A DNA stretch of 64,000 nucleotides, from the NCBI RefSeq assembly GCF_036997615.1, contig NZ_JAWLQA010000011.1; one strand, 5' to 3'. A program made the position numbers and the translations under genes. Shown here piece by piece: positions 1 through 8,916 of this stretch (position 1 is the first letter of the stretch; every line of letters begins with the position of its first letter). Under the pieces are notes generated by a model that made no database searches, was not told the DNA's origin, and was given only the letters and a program-made list of their open reading frames with translations. Source of the stretch: Brachyspira sp949287565 (GTDB taxonomy: Bacteria > Spirochaetota > Brachyspiria > Brachyspirales > Brachyspiraceae).

Positions 1-40
1 CTTTTTTTACATTATTAGTCAATATTGTAATTAATATTTC

Positions 41-595
41 TTATTTGTTGTGGTAACTGCAATTAATTGAATGATCATTTACAATTCCTATAGCTTGCAT
101 ATAGCTGTAAATTATTATGCTTCCTGTGAATTTAAATCCTCTTTTTATCAAATCTTTGCTTATTGTATCGGATAATTCATTTCTTGCAGGAAGAGGGCTT
201 CCATCATCTAATTTATTATCTATTTGTTTTCCATCGGTAAAAGACCAAATATATTTATCAAAACTGCCGAACTCTTTTTGTACTTCTATAAATTTATTGG
301 CATTTGTTATAAGGGCATTTATTTTTCTTTTATTTCGTATTATTCCTTTATTATTTAAAAGTTCATCTATTTTTTTATCATCATATTTAGATATTTTTTT
401 ATAATCAAAATTATCGAATGCCTCTCTCATATTTTCTCTTTTATCAAGTATGCATTTCCAGCTTAGTCCAGCCTGCATATTTTCAAGTATAAGCATTTCA
501 AATAATTTTCTTTCATCATGGCATACTTGGCACCATTCTTCATTATGATATTTAATCTCTATTTCACTTTTAGCCCATTTGCATATTTCTGACAT
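41..595 (-). CDS. tag: DNA-3-methyladenine glycosylase I
   Basis: This is a 184-residue protein that would remove 3-methyladenine from alkylated DNA as the first step of base excision repair in the cytoplasm. The family pattern is complete. It has an N-terminal Cys-Lys-Trp, then HNEEW, then the core QAGLSW, the segment GIIRNKRKI, and a C-terminal HSINCSYHNK. Cys5 with the C-terminal His and Cys residues fits the structural zinc site of Tag enzymes. Length is normal for Tag (about 185-190). The gene lies 40 bp from the window edge, is transcribed leftward, and is separated by about 40 bp from the preceding minus-strand gene. I see nothing unusual in it, and the start ATG at 595 is the only sensible one. 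Confidence 0.95.
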   Translation of the reverse strand: MSEICKWAKSEIEIKYHNEEWCQVCHDERKLFEMLILENMQAGLSWKCILDKRENMREAFDNFDYKKISKYDDKKIDELLNNKGIIRNKRKINALITNANKFIEVQKEFGSFDKYIWSFTDGKQIDNKLDDGSPLPARNELSDTISKDLIKRGFKFTGSIIIYSYMQAIGIVNDHSINCSYHNK

Positions 596-636
596 AATTA
601 AAATATTTCCTATTTTATATATGGTATGTATTTAAT

Positions 637-1137
637 TTATTCTATATTTATTGATATTTCATCATTATCAGCTTTTATATTATAGTTTCCTTTTTTTAAT
701 TCTGAAGAGTAATTATCTTTTTGTCCGAATATATTAACTATTTTTTCACCATTGTATTCTATTACACACCAATTTTTTATGTTGCTGATATTTATATAGT
801 ATTGATTATCGCTTTTATATATTTCTATATTTTTATAAACGTAAACATCTTTGATTTTATTATCTTCTTCGCCTCTTGAAGCTAATGGAGTTAATTTGCT
901 GAAATAAAGCATATGATTAATTATACTGTCTTTTATATTGATTATTGGTTTTATTTTTGATTCTTTAAGCATATTAGAATCTTCTATATTTTCCATAAGA
1001 AATAAATCATTTTTTAAAGAACTTACTTCTCTTTGCAAATCAGCATTCGATTCTAACTCTTGTAAAAAGTCATCAGATACTTTAATGCCATTAACATAAT
1101 TTATAATTTCTTCTTCTGTATAATTATATTTACTCAT
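637..1137 (-). CDS. putative anti-sigma-like partner protein
   Basis: A 166-residue soluble protein that I do not recognise as a named family. Its first 45 residues (TEEEIINYVNGIKVSDDFLQ, then alternating acidic and hydrophobic helix residues) resemble the N-terminal helical part of ECF anti-sigma factors. There is no zinc-binding His/Cys set and no membrane segment. The C-terminal half is beta-rich with many Asn, Lys and Ile. The ATG comes one base after the stop of the sigma-like gene, so the two are almost certainly translated together. That placement is the main reason for the anti-sigma suggestion, which is inference; it could equally be an unrelated co-transcribed protein. Confidence 0.5.
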   Translation of the reverse strand: MSKYNYTEEEIINYVNGIKVSDDFLQELESNADLQREVSSLKNDLFLMENIEDSNMLKESKIKPIINIKDSIINHMLYFSKLTPLASRGEEDNKIKDVYVYKNIEIYKSDNQYYINISNIKNWCVIEYNGEKIVNIFGQKDNYSSELKKGNYNIKADNDEISINIE

Positions 1138-1138
1138 A

Positions 1139-2020
1139 TTATAAATCCGATAAATTATTAAAATGTTCTTTTAAACTAGATTTTATTTTGTTTATAATTT
1201 TTGTAACTGCATTATTTGTAATATTTAAAAGTTTTGCTATAAACTCATAAGGAACATTTATTTTTATAGAATGCAGCTTCTTTATATAATTTTGTTTTTT
1301 GCTTGCTAAATGCACGGTGAAAAGTCCTCTTTTATTATTGATTTCTATTTGTGCATTTATCTTTGCTATTTTATCCTGCTGTTTTATTATTTCATTATAT
1401 TTTTTTATGTATGTTGCTCTTGCTTTTTCTATTATTGAATATGCTTCTTCATAATTAATATTAAAATATTTCATTAAAGGCTGTATTATAAGATTTATAA
1501 ATAATTCTAGATTATGTATAAAAAATGCTATCGAATCTCTATCTGTGAATTCTTTTTCTATATAATTAAACATATTTAGTGAAAGTTTTTCTATATTGCT
1601 TTCATTATAGTTATTAGTATATTCATTCATAACATAGGATTTACTGTCATAAAGCACATCATGCAAAGTCAATGCTTCCTTACCGCATAATGGTGCATCT
1701 ATTGAAATTTCCTGTTTTTTATACTTATCTTTTCTTTTTTTGTGATCTAAGAAATTTAAATAATGACTTCTTAATGTATATGTAAACCAAGTGATAAATT
1801 TAGCATCTGTTTCATTATATTTTATTATTATATTATCTATTCTTTCTATATAGTATGCATAGAATTCTAAAGCTTCATCATGAAACACACCGAAAACTTT
1901 TCTAGGATAATTATAAATATAATTAGATAAATGTTCATTAATTTCTTTTAAATCCTCAATGCTTCTAGTGGCTTTATATTCAAGAATCAGCTTTTTTATA
2001 AATACATCATCTATCATCAT
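1139..2020 (-). CDS. divergent sigma-70-like RNA polymerase sigma factor
   Basis: A 293-residue protein with two recognisable sigma-70 parts. Residues about 50-95 (YIERIDNIIIKYNETDAKFI and the following TYTLRSHYLNFLDHKKR) match region 2, which recognises the -10 element and contacts core polymerase. The last 35 residues (VPYEFIAKLLNITNNAVTKI and on) form a region 4 helix-turn-helix. Between them lies about 150 residues of charged helical sequence, longer than the linker of an ordinary ECF factor. The start overlaps the DUF721 stop by 14 bp. A GAGG lies upstream of two consecutive ATG codons; the second, at 2017, is better spaced. Sigma function is likely from the two motifs; the regulon is unknown. 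Confidence 0.65.
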   Translation of the reverse strand: MMIDDVFIKKLILEYKATRSIEDLKEINEHLSNYIYNYPRKVFGVFHDEALEFYAYYIERIDNIIIKYNETDAKFITWFTYTLRSHYLNFLDHKKRKDKYKKQEISIDAPLCGKEALTLHDVLYDSKSYVMNEYTNNYNESNIEKLSLNMFNYIEKEFTDRDSIAFFIHNLELFINLIIQPLMKYFNINYEEAYSIIEKARATYIKKYNEIIKQQDKIAKINAQIEINNKRGLFTVHLASKKQNYIKKLHSIKINVPYEFIAKLLNITNNAVTKIINKIKSSLKEHFNNLSDL

Positions 2021-2471
2021 TATCCTCGTATTTTAATATATTAGCGAATATTTCTTTCATACGTTCATCTTTTATGCCTGATTCTTTTATTGTGTTCTCT
2101 ATCCATTCCTTATGTTCTTTTGTTAATTCTTTTTCTTCGTTTTTTTCTTTATTATTTGTATTTTCTATTTTTCTATTATTATTAACTTCACCTATTCTTG
2201 TTTTTAATTCTACTACTTCTATATTAGTTTCTTTCTTTATATTTTTGAATATATTATTTCTGTTCATAAATATTTCATTGGCCCATACACTATCTGTTAT
2301 GGTTACAGTGAGGACGGCATTTCTATAAAATGAAGGATAGCATATTTTTGAAAGAACTTCTCCCATAATATCATCCCATTTTTGAGATATTTTTATATAA
2401 TTTGCCAGATTTATATTTTGATATAATTTTCTATCTGAATATTCTTCTAATGTATTTTTTATTGTGTGCAT
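2007..2471 (-). CDS. DUF721 / DciA-like protein
   Basis: A 154-residue protein of the DUF721 family. The N-terminal 95 residues carry the family pattern: a Trp-Asp-Asp-Ile-Met-Gly segment (QKWDDIMGEV), CYPSFY, then a beta strand 'AVLTVTITDSVWANEI' followed by a helix. This is the KH-like core shared with DciA, the bacterial loader of the replicative helicase DnaB. The C-terminal 60 residues are highly charged and lysine/glutamate rich. In many bacteria DUF721 genes sit near recF or gyr genes; here the neighbour is a sigma-like gene, overlapping by 14 bp. GAGG sits 7 bases before the ATG. A helicase-loading role is inferred from the family only. Confidence 0.7.
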   Translation of the reverse strand: MHTIKNTLEEYSDRKLYQNINLANYIKISQKWDDIMGEVLSKICYPSFYRNAVLTVTITDSVWANEIFMNRNNIFKNIKKETNIEVVELKTRIGEVNNNRKIENTNNKEKNEEKELTKEHKEWIENTIKESGIKDERMKEIFANILKYEDNDDR

Positions 2472-2522
2472 TATAAATCCTCATAATATTATCATACAAC
2501 AATTTTTTATATAATCAATATA

Positions 2523-3479
2523 TTAATTATCGTTTTGATTAGCATTTGTTTGAGGAGCTGCAATATTTGTTTCTGCCGCAGTTACAGCGGATGCTTGATT
2601 GTTTGTAATCATGTTATTTGTATTTATTATATTATTAGTATTTATGAAATCATTTGTTATAACCGTATTTGTGTTTATGATATTGTTTGTTACTATATTG
2701 TTTGTTGCTGACTCCATTATATCTATTTCTATTGGTTTGGCTTCCACATCTTCATCATAAGTTATAACTGTATTATTTTGATTTGTATTTATTTTAGGTT
2801 TATTTTCAAGAGTTATATTTGTATTTCCGGATATTCTTGCTAATATATTTTTATTTCTATCTATAGAGTCTTTTAATCCTCTATAATTTGGATTAATTTT
2901 GTATGCTTCTTCATAAGTATTAAGTGCTGAGCTGAAATTTTTATCTCTTTCATAAGTAGCGGCAAGATTCACCATATATACTACATTATTAGGACTGTAA
3001 ACTGTTGCTTTTAAAAATGATGATTCAGCCTGTTTATAATCTTCTACATATAGATATAAAAGCCCAAGAAAATTATTCATATAAGCATCATTAGGCTTTA
3101 AACTTATAGAATACCTTATTGAATCTATAGCTTTATTTGTATCTCCCAATTTATAAAGAGCGTATCCTTTTTGGAAATGTAGCTTATGAGAAAAACTATT
3201 TACTATTATACCATTTCTAGCTGCTCTAAGCATATTAGTATAATCTTTCAAATTCATGTAAGAATTAGCTAAATTTTCAAAATATTCTATTTTAAGAATA
3301 GGGGAATATTCTATTTCATATTCAAATAATTCTGCGGCTTTTTTATAGTTTTTTGCATTATAATATCTGTATGCCCTAGATAAATTTTTCCTATCATAAT
3401 TGAAAGTATCATTTGTTTGAGAATACAATGATAATGCAATTAAAGAAAAAAGTATAAGAATTATCTTATTAACGTGCAT
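2523..3479 (-). CDS. secreted TPR protein with Asn/Thr-rich tail
   Basis: A 318-residue exported TPR protein. An upstream ATG at 3509 is possible, but the ATG at 3479 gives a clean signal peptide (MHVNKIILILFSLIALSLYS, then Q), so I chose it. Residues about 30-210 contain at least five tetratricopeptide repeats, such as 'AYYNAKNYKKAAELFEYEIE' and 'NYRGLKDSI'. The last 100 residues are low complexity, full of Asn, Thr, Ile and Val (repeated TNNI and NTN units), and look unfolded. The start overlaps the end of the preceding gene by 11 bp, suggesting translational coupling. A periplasmic scaffold role is likely; the partner is unknown. Confidence 0.75.
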   Translation of the reverse strand: MHVNKIILILFSLIALSLYSQTNDTFNYDRKNLSRAYRYYNAKNYKKAAELFEYEIEYSPILKIEYFENLANSYMNLKDYTNMLRAARNGIIVNSFSHKLHFQKGYALYKLGDTNKAIDSIRYSISLKPNDAYMNNFLGLLYLYVEDYKQAESSFLKATVYSPNNVVYMVNLAATYERDKNFSSALNTYEEAYKINPNYRGLKDSIDRNKNILARISGNTNITLENKPKINTNQNNTVITYDEDVEAKPIEIDIMESATNNIVTNNIINTNTVITNDFINTNNIINTNNMITNNQASAVTAAETNIAAPQTNANQNDN

Positions 3480-4311
3480 CTTTTTTAAAACTTTGCAGCC
3501 TGAAGTCATTTATCATAGCATTAGCATAAGCTATAGTAGCATCGTACATTTCTTCTTTAGTTTTTCCTTTGAAGAATTTATATACTCTAGGTGACTGTAC
3601 ATTTAAATAGTCAGGAAGTACTATTTCTCCATCGCTGCTTGCTTTAAGAGCTAGCTGTTTTATATTACTCATTTTTTCAATGAATGCATGCAAGAAAAAT
3701 CCTGATTCTTTAAGTATAAATTGTTCGGCTCTGCTTGAGTTATCTCCATTATTTAAAGCGAAAACATAATCAGAAAATATTTGAGGCACTTTGTTTTCAC
3801 CTACAGGAATTATAAATTTTTGAAATTGATTGTCATAATCTTTTATTGCAGTTTCTACTACATAATCGCTTGCAGGTCCGCATGAAAAGAATCTAATGAC
3901 AGAAAAACAGTTATATAATTCTTTGAAAGCACCATATAAATGACAAATTTCCTGATCTGCTTTATTATGCAAATCTTCTAAAGGATATTTTTCTGTAGCA
4001 CTTTTGAATTTTTCTATCATATTATCTACTTTGCTCATAAAAGAATTTTCTTTAGCCTTTTCTTCTTCAGCTTTTTTTCTTTGTCTTTCTAATTCTCTAT
4101 CTCTTAAAGTAGTTTTTATATCTTCTAGAATTTTTATTTCAACAATTAAAAAATTTGATAAATCTTGTCTGTTCTGTAATGCTTCTCTGTATCTATCATT
4201 AAAACTATTTACATTATATATTTTGCTTCCGTATTTTTCAGCACCATGTTCATATTCAGTTCTTATTTTTGTTAAAGTTGCATTAATTTCTTTATCGCTT
4301 AAACTAGCCAT
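3469..4311 (-). CDS. conserved hypothetical protein, helical
   Basis: A 280-residue cytoplasmic protein I do not recognise. It has no signal peptide and no membrane segment. Residues 1-110 are predicted helix or coiled coil with a strongly charged stretch (DRELERQRKKAEEEKAKE). Residues 115-280 look globular and contain two Cys (ICHLYGAF, LYNCF) and FFSCGPASDYVVETA. The spacer upstream (about 210 bp to the next gene) is A+T rich and would hold its promoter. It overlaps the signal-peptide TPR gene downstream by 11 bp, so it probably shares its transcript. No function is proposed. Confidence 0.55.
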   Translation of the reverse strand: MASLSDKEINATLTKIRTEYEHGAEKYGSKIYNVNSFNDRYREALQNRQDLSNFLIVEIKILEDIKTTLRDRELERQRKKAEEEKAKENSFMSKVDNMIEKFKSATEKYPLEDLHNKADQEICHLYGAFKELYNCFSVIRFFSCGPASDYVVETAIKDYDNQFQKFIIPVGENKVPQIFSDYVFALNNGDNSSRAEQFILKESGFFLHAFIEKMSNIKQLALKASSDGEIVLPDYLNVQSPRVYKFFKGKTKEEMYDATIAYANAMINDFRLQSFKKDAR

Positions 4312-4524
4312 TAAAAACCTCCATTATGAAAAAAATATTTGTTCATATGTAAAAAAGGATTACAAATTATCTGTTATCATAATATATCGAAAAATCCCGA
4401 TAATAAATTATACAATTTTTTTAAAATAAATCTAGTATTGTAAAATATTGCAGTTTTATATTTAGATATTGAAATAAGTATGTAATTACTTTAATGCAGT
4501 ATTTTGTTTTAATGGTATGAAATA

Positions 4525-5796
4525 TTACTTATCTATCATAATATTAAGTATTTCTACATCTGTACTTTTCATACCTTCTTTAGCCATTCTTCCTATACTG
4601 TCAATGGTAGCTTCTATATCATCTTTTACAAGTCCGTCCCCAGCCTTAAATACTTTTCCATCTCTAGCTAAATTGAAAGCCAATATACCGCAGTCAATAG
4701 CTTCGGCAATCTTTGAAGCACAAGAAGATTTAGCTCCATCGCAAACCATACCGCCTATTGTACATAAAGCATTTGTAATAGTATCGCAAATAATTTTATA
4801 ATCACAGTCATGTAAATATGCTATTGCTGATGCAGATCCTGTGGCCGCACATACAACACCGCAGAATGCGGATAGTTTACCTATATGTTTTTTTTGTAGT
4901 ATAGCTATTAAATTTGAAAGCACCAAAGCTCTGTATAATTTTTCTTCTGATACTTTCATTTCTTCAGCGTATTTTATAACAGGAATAGATACTGTGATAC
5001 CCTGATTGCCGCTTCCTGAATTAGTAACTACAGGCATAGAACAGCCTCCCATTCTAGCATCAGATCCTGCAGAAGCATAAGCCTTAGCTTTATTCCTTAT
5101 ATCATCTCCATAGTATTTAATTAATGTTTTTCCTACTCCAGAACCATAATCATTTTTTAAACCTTCTTCAGCAATACTATAATTAAGTTCTATTTGTCTT
5201 TTTATAATATCTTTAATATCATCTATATTAACTTCATTAGCAAAATTAAGTATTTCTTTTATATTTAAAGTTTCTCTTAAATCATCTTCTTTTTTGCTAG
5301 AAGAATTGTCAGAATTTAATAATTCTTCTCCATTTTTATTGATTCTGGTGATATTAGTATGGGCATTTTTTATTTCTACTAAAGCATTTGTATCTTTATA
5401 TTTTGCTTCTATTATGATATGTAAGTTTTCATCGCCTTCTATTAATTCGCAAGAGCAGAATTTTTTATTATTTAAAAGTTCTTTAGTTTTTTCTATATCT
5501 TCTTGTTTTACAGTAGATAATACTTCAAGATTTTTACTTGCATCTCCTCCTACCAATCCCAAAATAGCAGCAGTATTTATTCCTTTTAATCCTCCAGAAT
5601 TTGGTACAGTTACACCTTTTACATTTTTTATTATATTTCCGCTGCATTTTACAGTGATATGTTCTGGTATATTTCCTATTATTTCTCTGATTTTAGCACC
5701 GGCAAAAGCTATTGCTATAGGTTCTGTACATCCTAAAGCTGGTATTAATTCTTCTTTTAATATATTTATATAATTATTGTATAAAATTTTATCCAT
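4525..5796 (-). CDS. cyuA: L-cysteine desulfidase / serine dehydratase-like (CyuA, UPF0597)
   Basis: A 423-residue protein of the YhaM/CyuA (UPF0597) family. These are iron-sulfur enzymes related to the serine dehydratase alpha chain; CyuA converts L-cysteine to pyruvate, ammonia and sulfide. Visible landmarks are the N-terminal 'ALGCTEPIAIAFAGAKIREI', VPNSGGLKGI, a central SAGSDARMGGCSMPVV with NSGSGNQG, and a C-terminal glycine/cysteine-rich part (SAFCGVVCAATG, DCDYKIICD, CTIGGMVCDGAKSSC) whose Cys residues would hold the cluster. Length is normal for the family. The gene stands alone with about 210 bp on either side. Serine dehydration is an alternative activity; no transporter gene is adjacent. 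Confidence 0.88.
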   Translation of the reverse strand: MDKILYNNYINILKEELIPALGCTEPIAIAFAGAKIREIIGNIPEHITVKCSGNIIKNVKGVTVPNSGGLKGINTAAILGLVGGDASKNLEVLSTVKQEDIEKTKELLNNKKFCSCELIEGDENLHIIIEAKYKDTNALVEIKNAHTNITRINKNGEELLNSDNSSSKKEDDLRETLNIKEILNFANEVNIDDIKDIIKRQIELNYSIAEEGLKNDYGSGVGKTLIKYYGDDIRNKAKAYASAGSDARMGGCSMPVVTNSGSGNQGITVSIPVIKYAEEMKVSEEKLYRALVLSNLIAILQKKHIGKLSAFCGVVCAATGSASAIAYLHDCDYKIICDTITNALCTIGGMVCDGAKSSCASKIAEAIDCGILAFNLARDGKVFKAGDGLVKDDIEATIDSIGRMAKEGMKSTDVEILNIMIDK

Positions 5797-6016
5797 AAAT
5801 TATATCCTGCTGTATTTGTATTTGTACATTATACTATTGTTTTCTATCAAAATCAATGAATTTAGCAATTATTTATTTTAGTTTTCAAAAAAATTTACGA
5901 TTTATAGTTTGTATAGTTTAATATAAAATAATATTTTTTTACAATAACTGTATTTATACTATTGATTTTTTTTATTTTATGATATTTAATAACAGATAAT
6001 TTTTGAGAGATTTAGT

Positions 6017-7198
6017 ATGATACCTAGATTACATTTAAAAATAGTAGCAAGATTTAGAGAGGTTTTCGGACATAAAGGTGATACAAAACTTTATTTTGCT
6101 CCGGGAAGAGTTACAGTTATAGGAGAACTTATAGATTATTCAGATGGAGATACTATAACTTCTGCTATAGACAGAGGAACATATATAGTAGCTAGGAAAA
6201 GACCTGACAATAAAGTTAATATATATGCTCATTCTTTTAAAGCTAGAAAATCGTTTACTTTAGATGATTTAGAGAAGAATAAGGAAGATGAATGGGCTAT
6301 TTATTTTAAAGGTGTTTTTTCTGTACTTTTGGAAAAGGGATACAAAATACATGGTATGGATATATTTGTCTATACTGATTTACCTTTTAATACATCTTTA
6401 GCTTCATCTAGTTCATTATGTGCTTGTTTAACTTTTGCCGCTTTAGATATAAACAATATTAAAGATGTTGAACCTATTGAAATGGCAAAATTATCTTATG
6501 AAGGTGAAATAAAATATGCATCTCATAGAACATCTTTGAGCGATCATGTTACAATATTCTTAGCTAAAGAAAATACTTTATTTTTCTTTAATATGAAAAC
6601 ACTTAAATATGAGTATTTTGATTTCAATTTAGGTGATTATTGTATGGCTGTTGTTAATAGCAATAAGAAAAGAACTTCTAGTGATGGCGAATATAATGCT
6701 AGAAAAAGAGAATGTGAAAATGCTTTGAAAAAGCTTAAAGAGAAGAAAAGTTCTTTAAAATCTTTGTCTGATTTGAAAGTTAAGGATGCTGATTTTATTA
6801 AAGAAAATTTACAGAATAAAGAACAAAGACGTGCTTTATATGTTTCTGCTGAACAAGATAGAGTAAATCAAGCAGTTAAAGCTATTAAAAAAGGTTCTGT
6901 TAAGGATTTGGCTAATTTAATACTAAAAACTCATGATGGTTTAAGTAAATTATATGAAGTTTCTACTGCAGAATTGGATATTTTAGTTGAAGAAGCTATG
7001 AATATGGATGGCGTTTTGGGTGCTAGAATGATAGGAACAGGTTTCGGAGGAGGAGTTTTATTATTCCTTAAGAAAACTGAAGTTGAGAATGTTATAGAAA
7101 ATTTATATACTCATTATAAAGAAAGAACCAGAAGAGATGCTGATGTTTATATATTAAAATTATCCAGCGGCACTAGAATTTTACCTACAGAAGAATAA
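6017..7198 (+). CDS. galactokinase-like GHMP kinase, divergent
   Basis: A 393-residue GHMP-superfamily sugar kinase closest in layout to galactokinase. Residues 29-41 match the galactokinase signature (PGRVTVIGELIDY), residues 123-134 give the ATP loop (PFNTSLASSSSL), Asp176 in TSLSDHV fits the catalytic Asp, and GTGFGGGVLLF is the C-terminal motif 3. Differences from true GalK are clear. The signature His that contacts galactose (GEHTDY) is Leu38, and the catalytic-loop MDQ has become SDH. So it is surely a GHMP kinase, but galactose as substrate is not assured. GAGA lies upstream of the ATG. No galT or galE is next to it. Confidence 0.75.
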   Translation: MIPRLHLKIVARFREVFGHKGDTKLYFAPGRVTVIGELIDYSDGDTITSAIDRGTYIVARKRPDNKVNIYAHSFKARKSFTLDDLEKNKEDEWAIYFKGVFSVLLEKGYKIHGMDIFVYTDLPFNTSLASSSSLCACLTFAALDINNIKDVEPIEMAKLSYEGEIKYASHRTSLSDHVTIFLAKENTLFFFNMKTLKYEYFDFNLGDYCMAVVNSNKKRTSSDGEYNARKRECENALKKLKEKKSSLKSLSDLKVKDADFIKENLQNKEQRRALYVSAEQDRVNQAVKAIKKGSVKDLANLILKTHDGLSKLYEVSTAELDILVEEAMNMDGVLGARMIGTGFGGGVLLFLKKTEVENVIENLYTHYKERTRRDADVYILKLSSGTRILPTEE

Positions 7199-7670
7199 AT
7201 TTTAATAAAAATTTTATTATAGATAAAAAATAATTGTGTTTTAGGGCAATTCATTATAAAAACTAGCTTATAAATTTAAGCTAGTTTGTATTGTAATGAT
7301 AACCCAAGATATAAACTAGTGTATTTTAGATTTAGTTATAATCTATAGTCAGTGAGTTTATATTATAACAACAATCAGATATAAACTAGTATGTTTTAGA
7401 TTTAGTTATAATCTATTGTAAGCGAGTTTATATCGTAGCAATAACCCAAGATATAAACTAGTGTATTTTAGATTTAGTCATAATCTATAGTCAGCGAGTT
7501 TATATTATAACAACAATCAGATATAAACTAGTATGTTTTAGATTTAGTTATAATCTATAGTCAGCGAGTTTATATCGTAGCAATAACCCAAGATATAAAC
7601 GAGCAGATTATAACTTTAGTTATAATCTATTGTAAGCGAGTTTATATCGTAGCAATAATAGGAACGTTTT
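7199..7670. other. 472-bp non-coding spacer with hairpin and tandem repeat
   Basis: No gene is seen. The first part holds a perfect 11-bp stem (7260-7270 with 7277-7287, loop TAAATT) that lacks a good T-run. The rest is the tandem repeat array annotated separately, which ends only a few bases before the ribosome-binding site of prfB. Confidence 0.9.
7308..7659 (+). repeat. five-unit tandem repeat (70/72 bp), each unit a hairpin
   Basis: Five direct repeats start at 7308, 7378, 7450, 7520 and 7592. Units 1 and 3 are one variant (70 bp, ending ACAATCA), and units 2 and 4 are another (72 bp, ending AATAACCCAA), so the array is a 142-bp dimer repeated twice plus a fifth, more diverged unit. Bases 7292-7307 look like the tail of a further unit. 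Each unit is an inverted repeat: ATATAAACT at its left pairs with AGTTTATAT, and inside that TAGATT pairs with AATCTA. The RNA would form a row of similar stem-loops just before the prfB start. Confidence 0.9.
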
Positions 7671-8775
7671 ATGACATTATCAGAAATTAAAGGTATAGTA
7701 TCTAATATTAAAGAACAATCAGAAATATTAAGGGGGTATCTTTGACCCGGATTCTATTTATAAGAGGGTTAAAGAGATAGACGAAATATCAGCTAAAGAT
7801 GATTTTTGGAATGATAATATAGCAGCTCAGAAACTTATGAAGGAGAGAATGCTTCTTCTTGATAAAATAGAGCCTGTAGAAAATTTGATAAAAAATTCTA
7901 ATAATATATATGAATTGGTTGAAATGGCCATAGAATCAAATGATTCTGAAATGGAAAAAGAATTAGAAACTGAATGCTTAGAATTGCAAAAAGTTTTTGA
8001 GGAATTGGAAACAAAGAATTTATTTTCGGGTGAATTTGACAGTAAAAATGCATATTTAACTTTGAATGCAGGGGCAGGCGGTACAGAAAGCTGTGATTGG
8101 GCTTCTATGCTTTCAAGAATGTATGTAAGATTCTGTGAAAGACATGGCTTTACAGTTGAAACTACAGATGAACTTCCAGGCGATGAAGCAGGAATCAAAC
8201 AGATAAGTTTTTATGTTCAAGGGCTTTATGCTTATGGATATTTACGTTCGGAAATAGGCGTACACAGACTTGTAAGAATATCTCCTTTTGATGCCAATGC
8301 TAAAAGACATACTTCATTTGTGGCAGTTAGTGTTATGCCAGATATAGACGAAGATATTGAAATAGAAATAAATCCAGCAGATTTGAGAATAGATACTTAC
8401 AGAGCTTCAGGAGCCGGCGGACAGCATGTTAATAAAACTTCATCAGCTATCAGAATAACTCATATACCAACTAATATAGTTGTTCAATGTCAGGCAGAAA
8501 GAAGTCAGCATAACAATAAAGATATGGCTATGAAAATGCTTAAAGCCAAACTTTATCAATTAGAAAAAGAAAAATTGGATAAAGAAAAGCAGAAAATAGC
8601 AGGAGAGAAAACAGATATAGCTTGGGGTAATCAGATTAGAAGTTATGTATTCCAGCCTTATCAGATGGTAAAAGATTTAAGAACAGGCTGTGAGAGCGGA
8701 AATATGAACTCTGTAATGGATGGAAATATTGATGAGTTTATATCAGCATATCTTAAACAGCAAATAAAAAAATAA
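7671..8775 (+). CDS. prfB: peptide chain release factor 2 (programmed +1 frameshift)
   Basis: RF2 ends translation at UGA and UAA. The reading frame is split: an ATG at 7671 opens 24 codons ending at an in-frame TGA (7743-7745). Translation continues by a +1 shift that skips T7743, giving a 367-residue product. The site is the textbook RF2 signal: AGGGGG (7731-7736) as internal Shine-Dalgarno, TAT, then CTT-TGA-C. The main part has the GGQ motif (GAGGQHVNKTSSA) that reaches the peptidyl transferase centre and the SPF anticodon-like tripeptide (RISPFDANAKRH). GGA precedes the ATG. The shift makes RF2 self-regulating: low RF2 favours frameshifting at TGA. Confidence 0.97.
7731..7746 (+). promoter_or_regulatory. 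prfB +1 frameshift site
   Basis: AGGGGGTATCTTTGAC. The purine run acts as an internal Shine-Dalgarno three bases before CTT; the ribosome slips forward one base on CTTT, reads GAC (Asp) and avoids TGA. This matches the conserved RF2 autoregulatory sequence. Confidence 0.97.
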
Positions 8776-8858
8776 ATTAGTAATATATTATTTGATATCT
8801 AATGTAATTTTGCTTGTTTAGAAATAATTAAAAGTTGTTAATAATATTATGTTACTTA

Positions 8859-8887
8859 TTGACATTTTTATACATAAATTGTATAGT
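8859..8887 (+). promoter_or_regulatory. sigma-70 promoter for the first secreted paralogue
   Basis: TTGACA (8859-8864), a 17-base spacer, then TATAGT (8882-8887), 30 bases before the GTG/ATG region of the next gene. This is a near-consensus promoter. Confidence 0.75.
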
Positions 8888-8916
8888 GTAAATATATATT
8901 AAGTATGGAGGATATT

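Noticed and set aside
5294..5773. 159-residue plus-strand frame
   Set aside because: Shadow of the cysteine desulfidase gene on the other strand, with no ribosome-binding site.
7260..7287. Perfect hairpin after the galactokinase-like gene as terminator
   Set aside because: The stem is good, but only three T follow, so termination is doubtful; kept as a note in the spacer entry.
7308..7659. CRISPR array suspected from regular repeats
   Set aside because: The repeats are directly joined without unique spacers, units alternate between two variants, and no cas gene is near.
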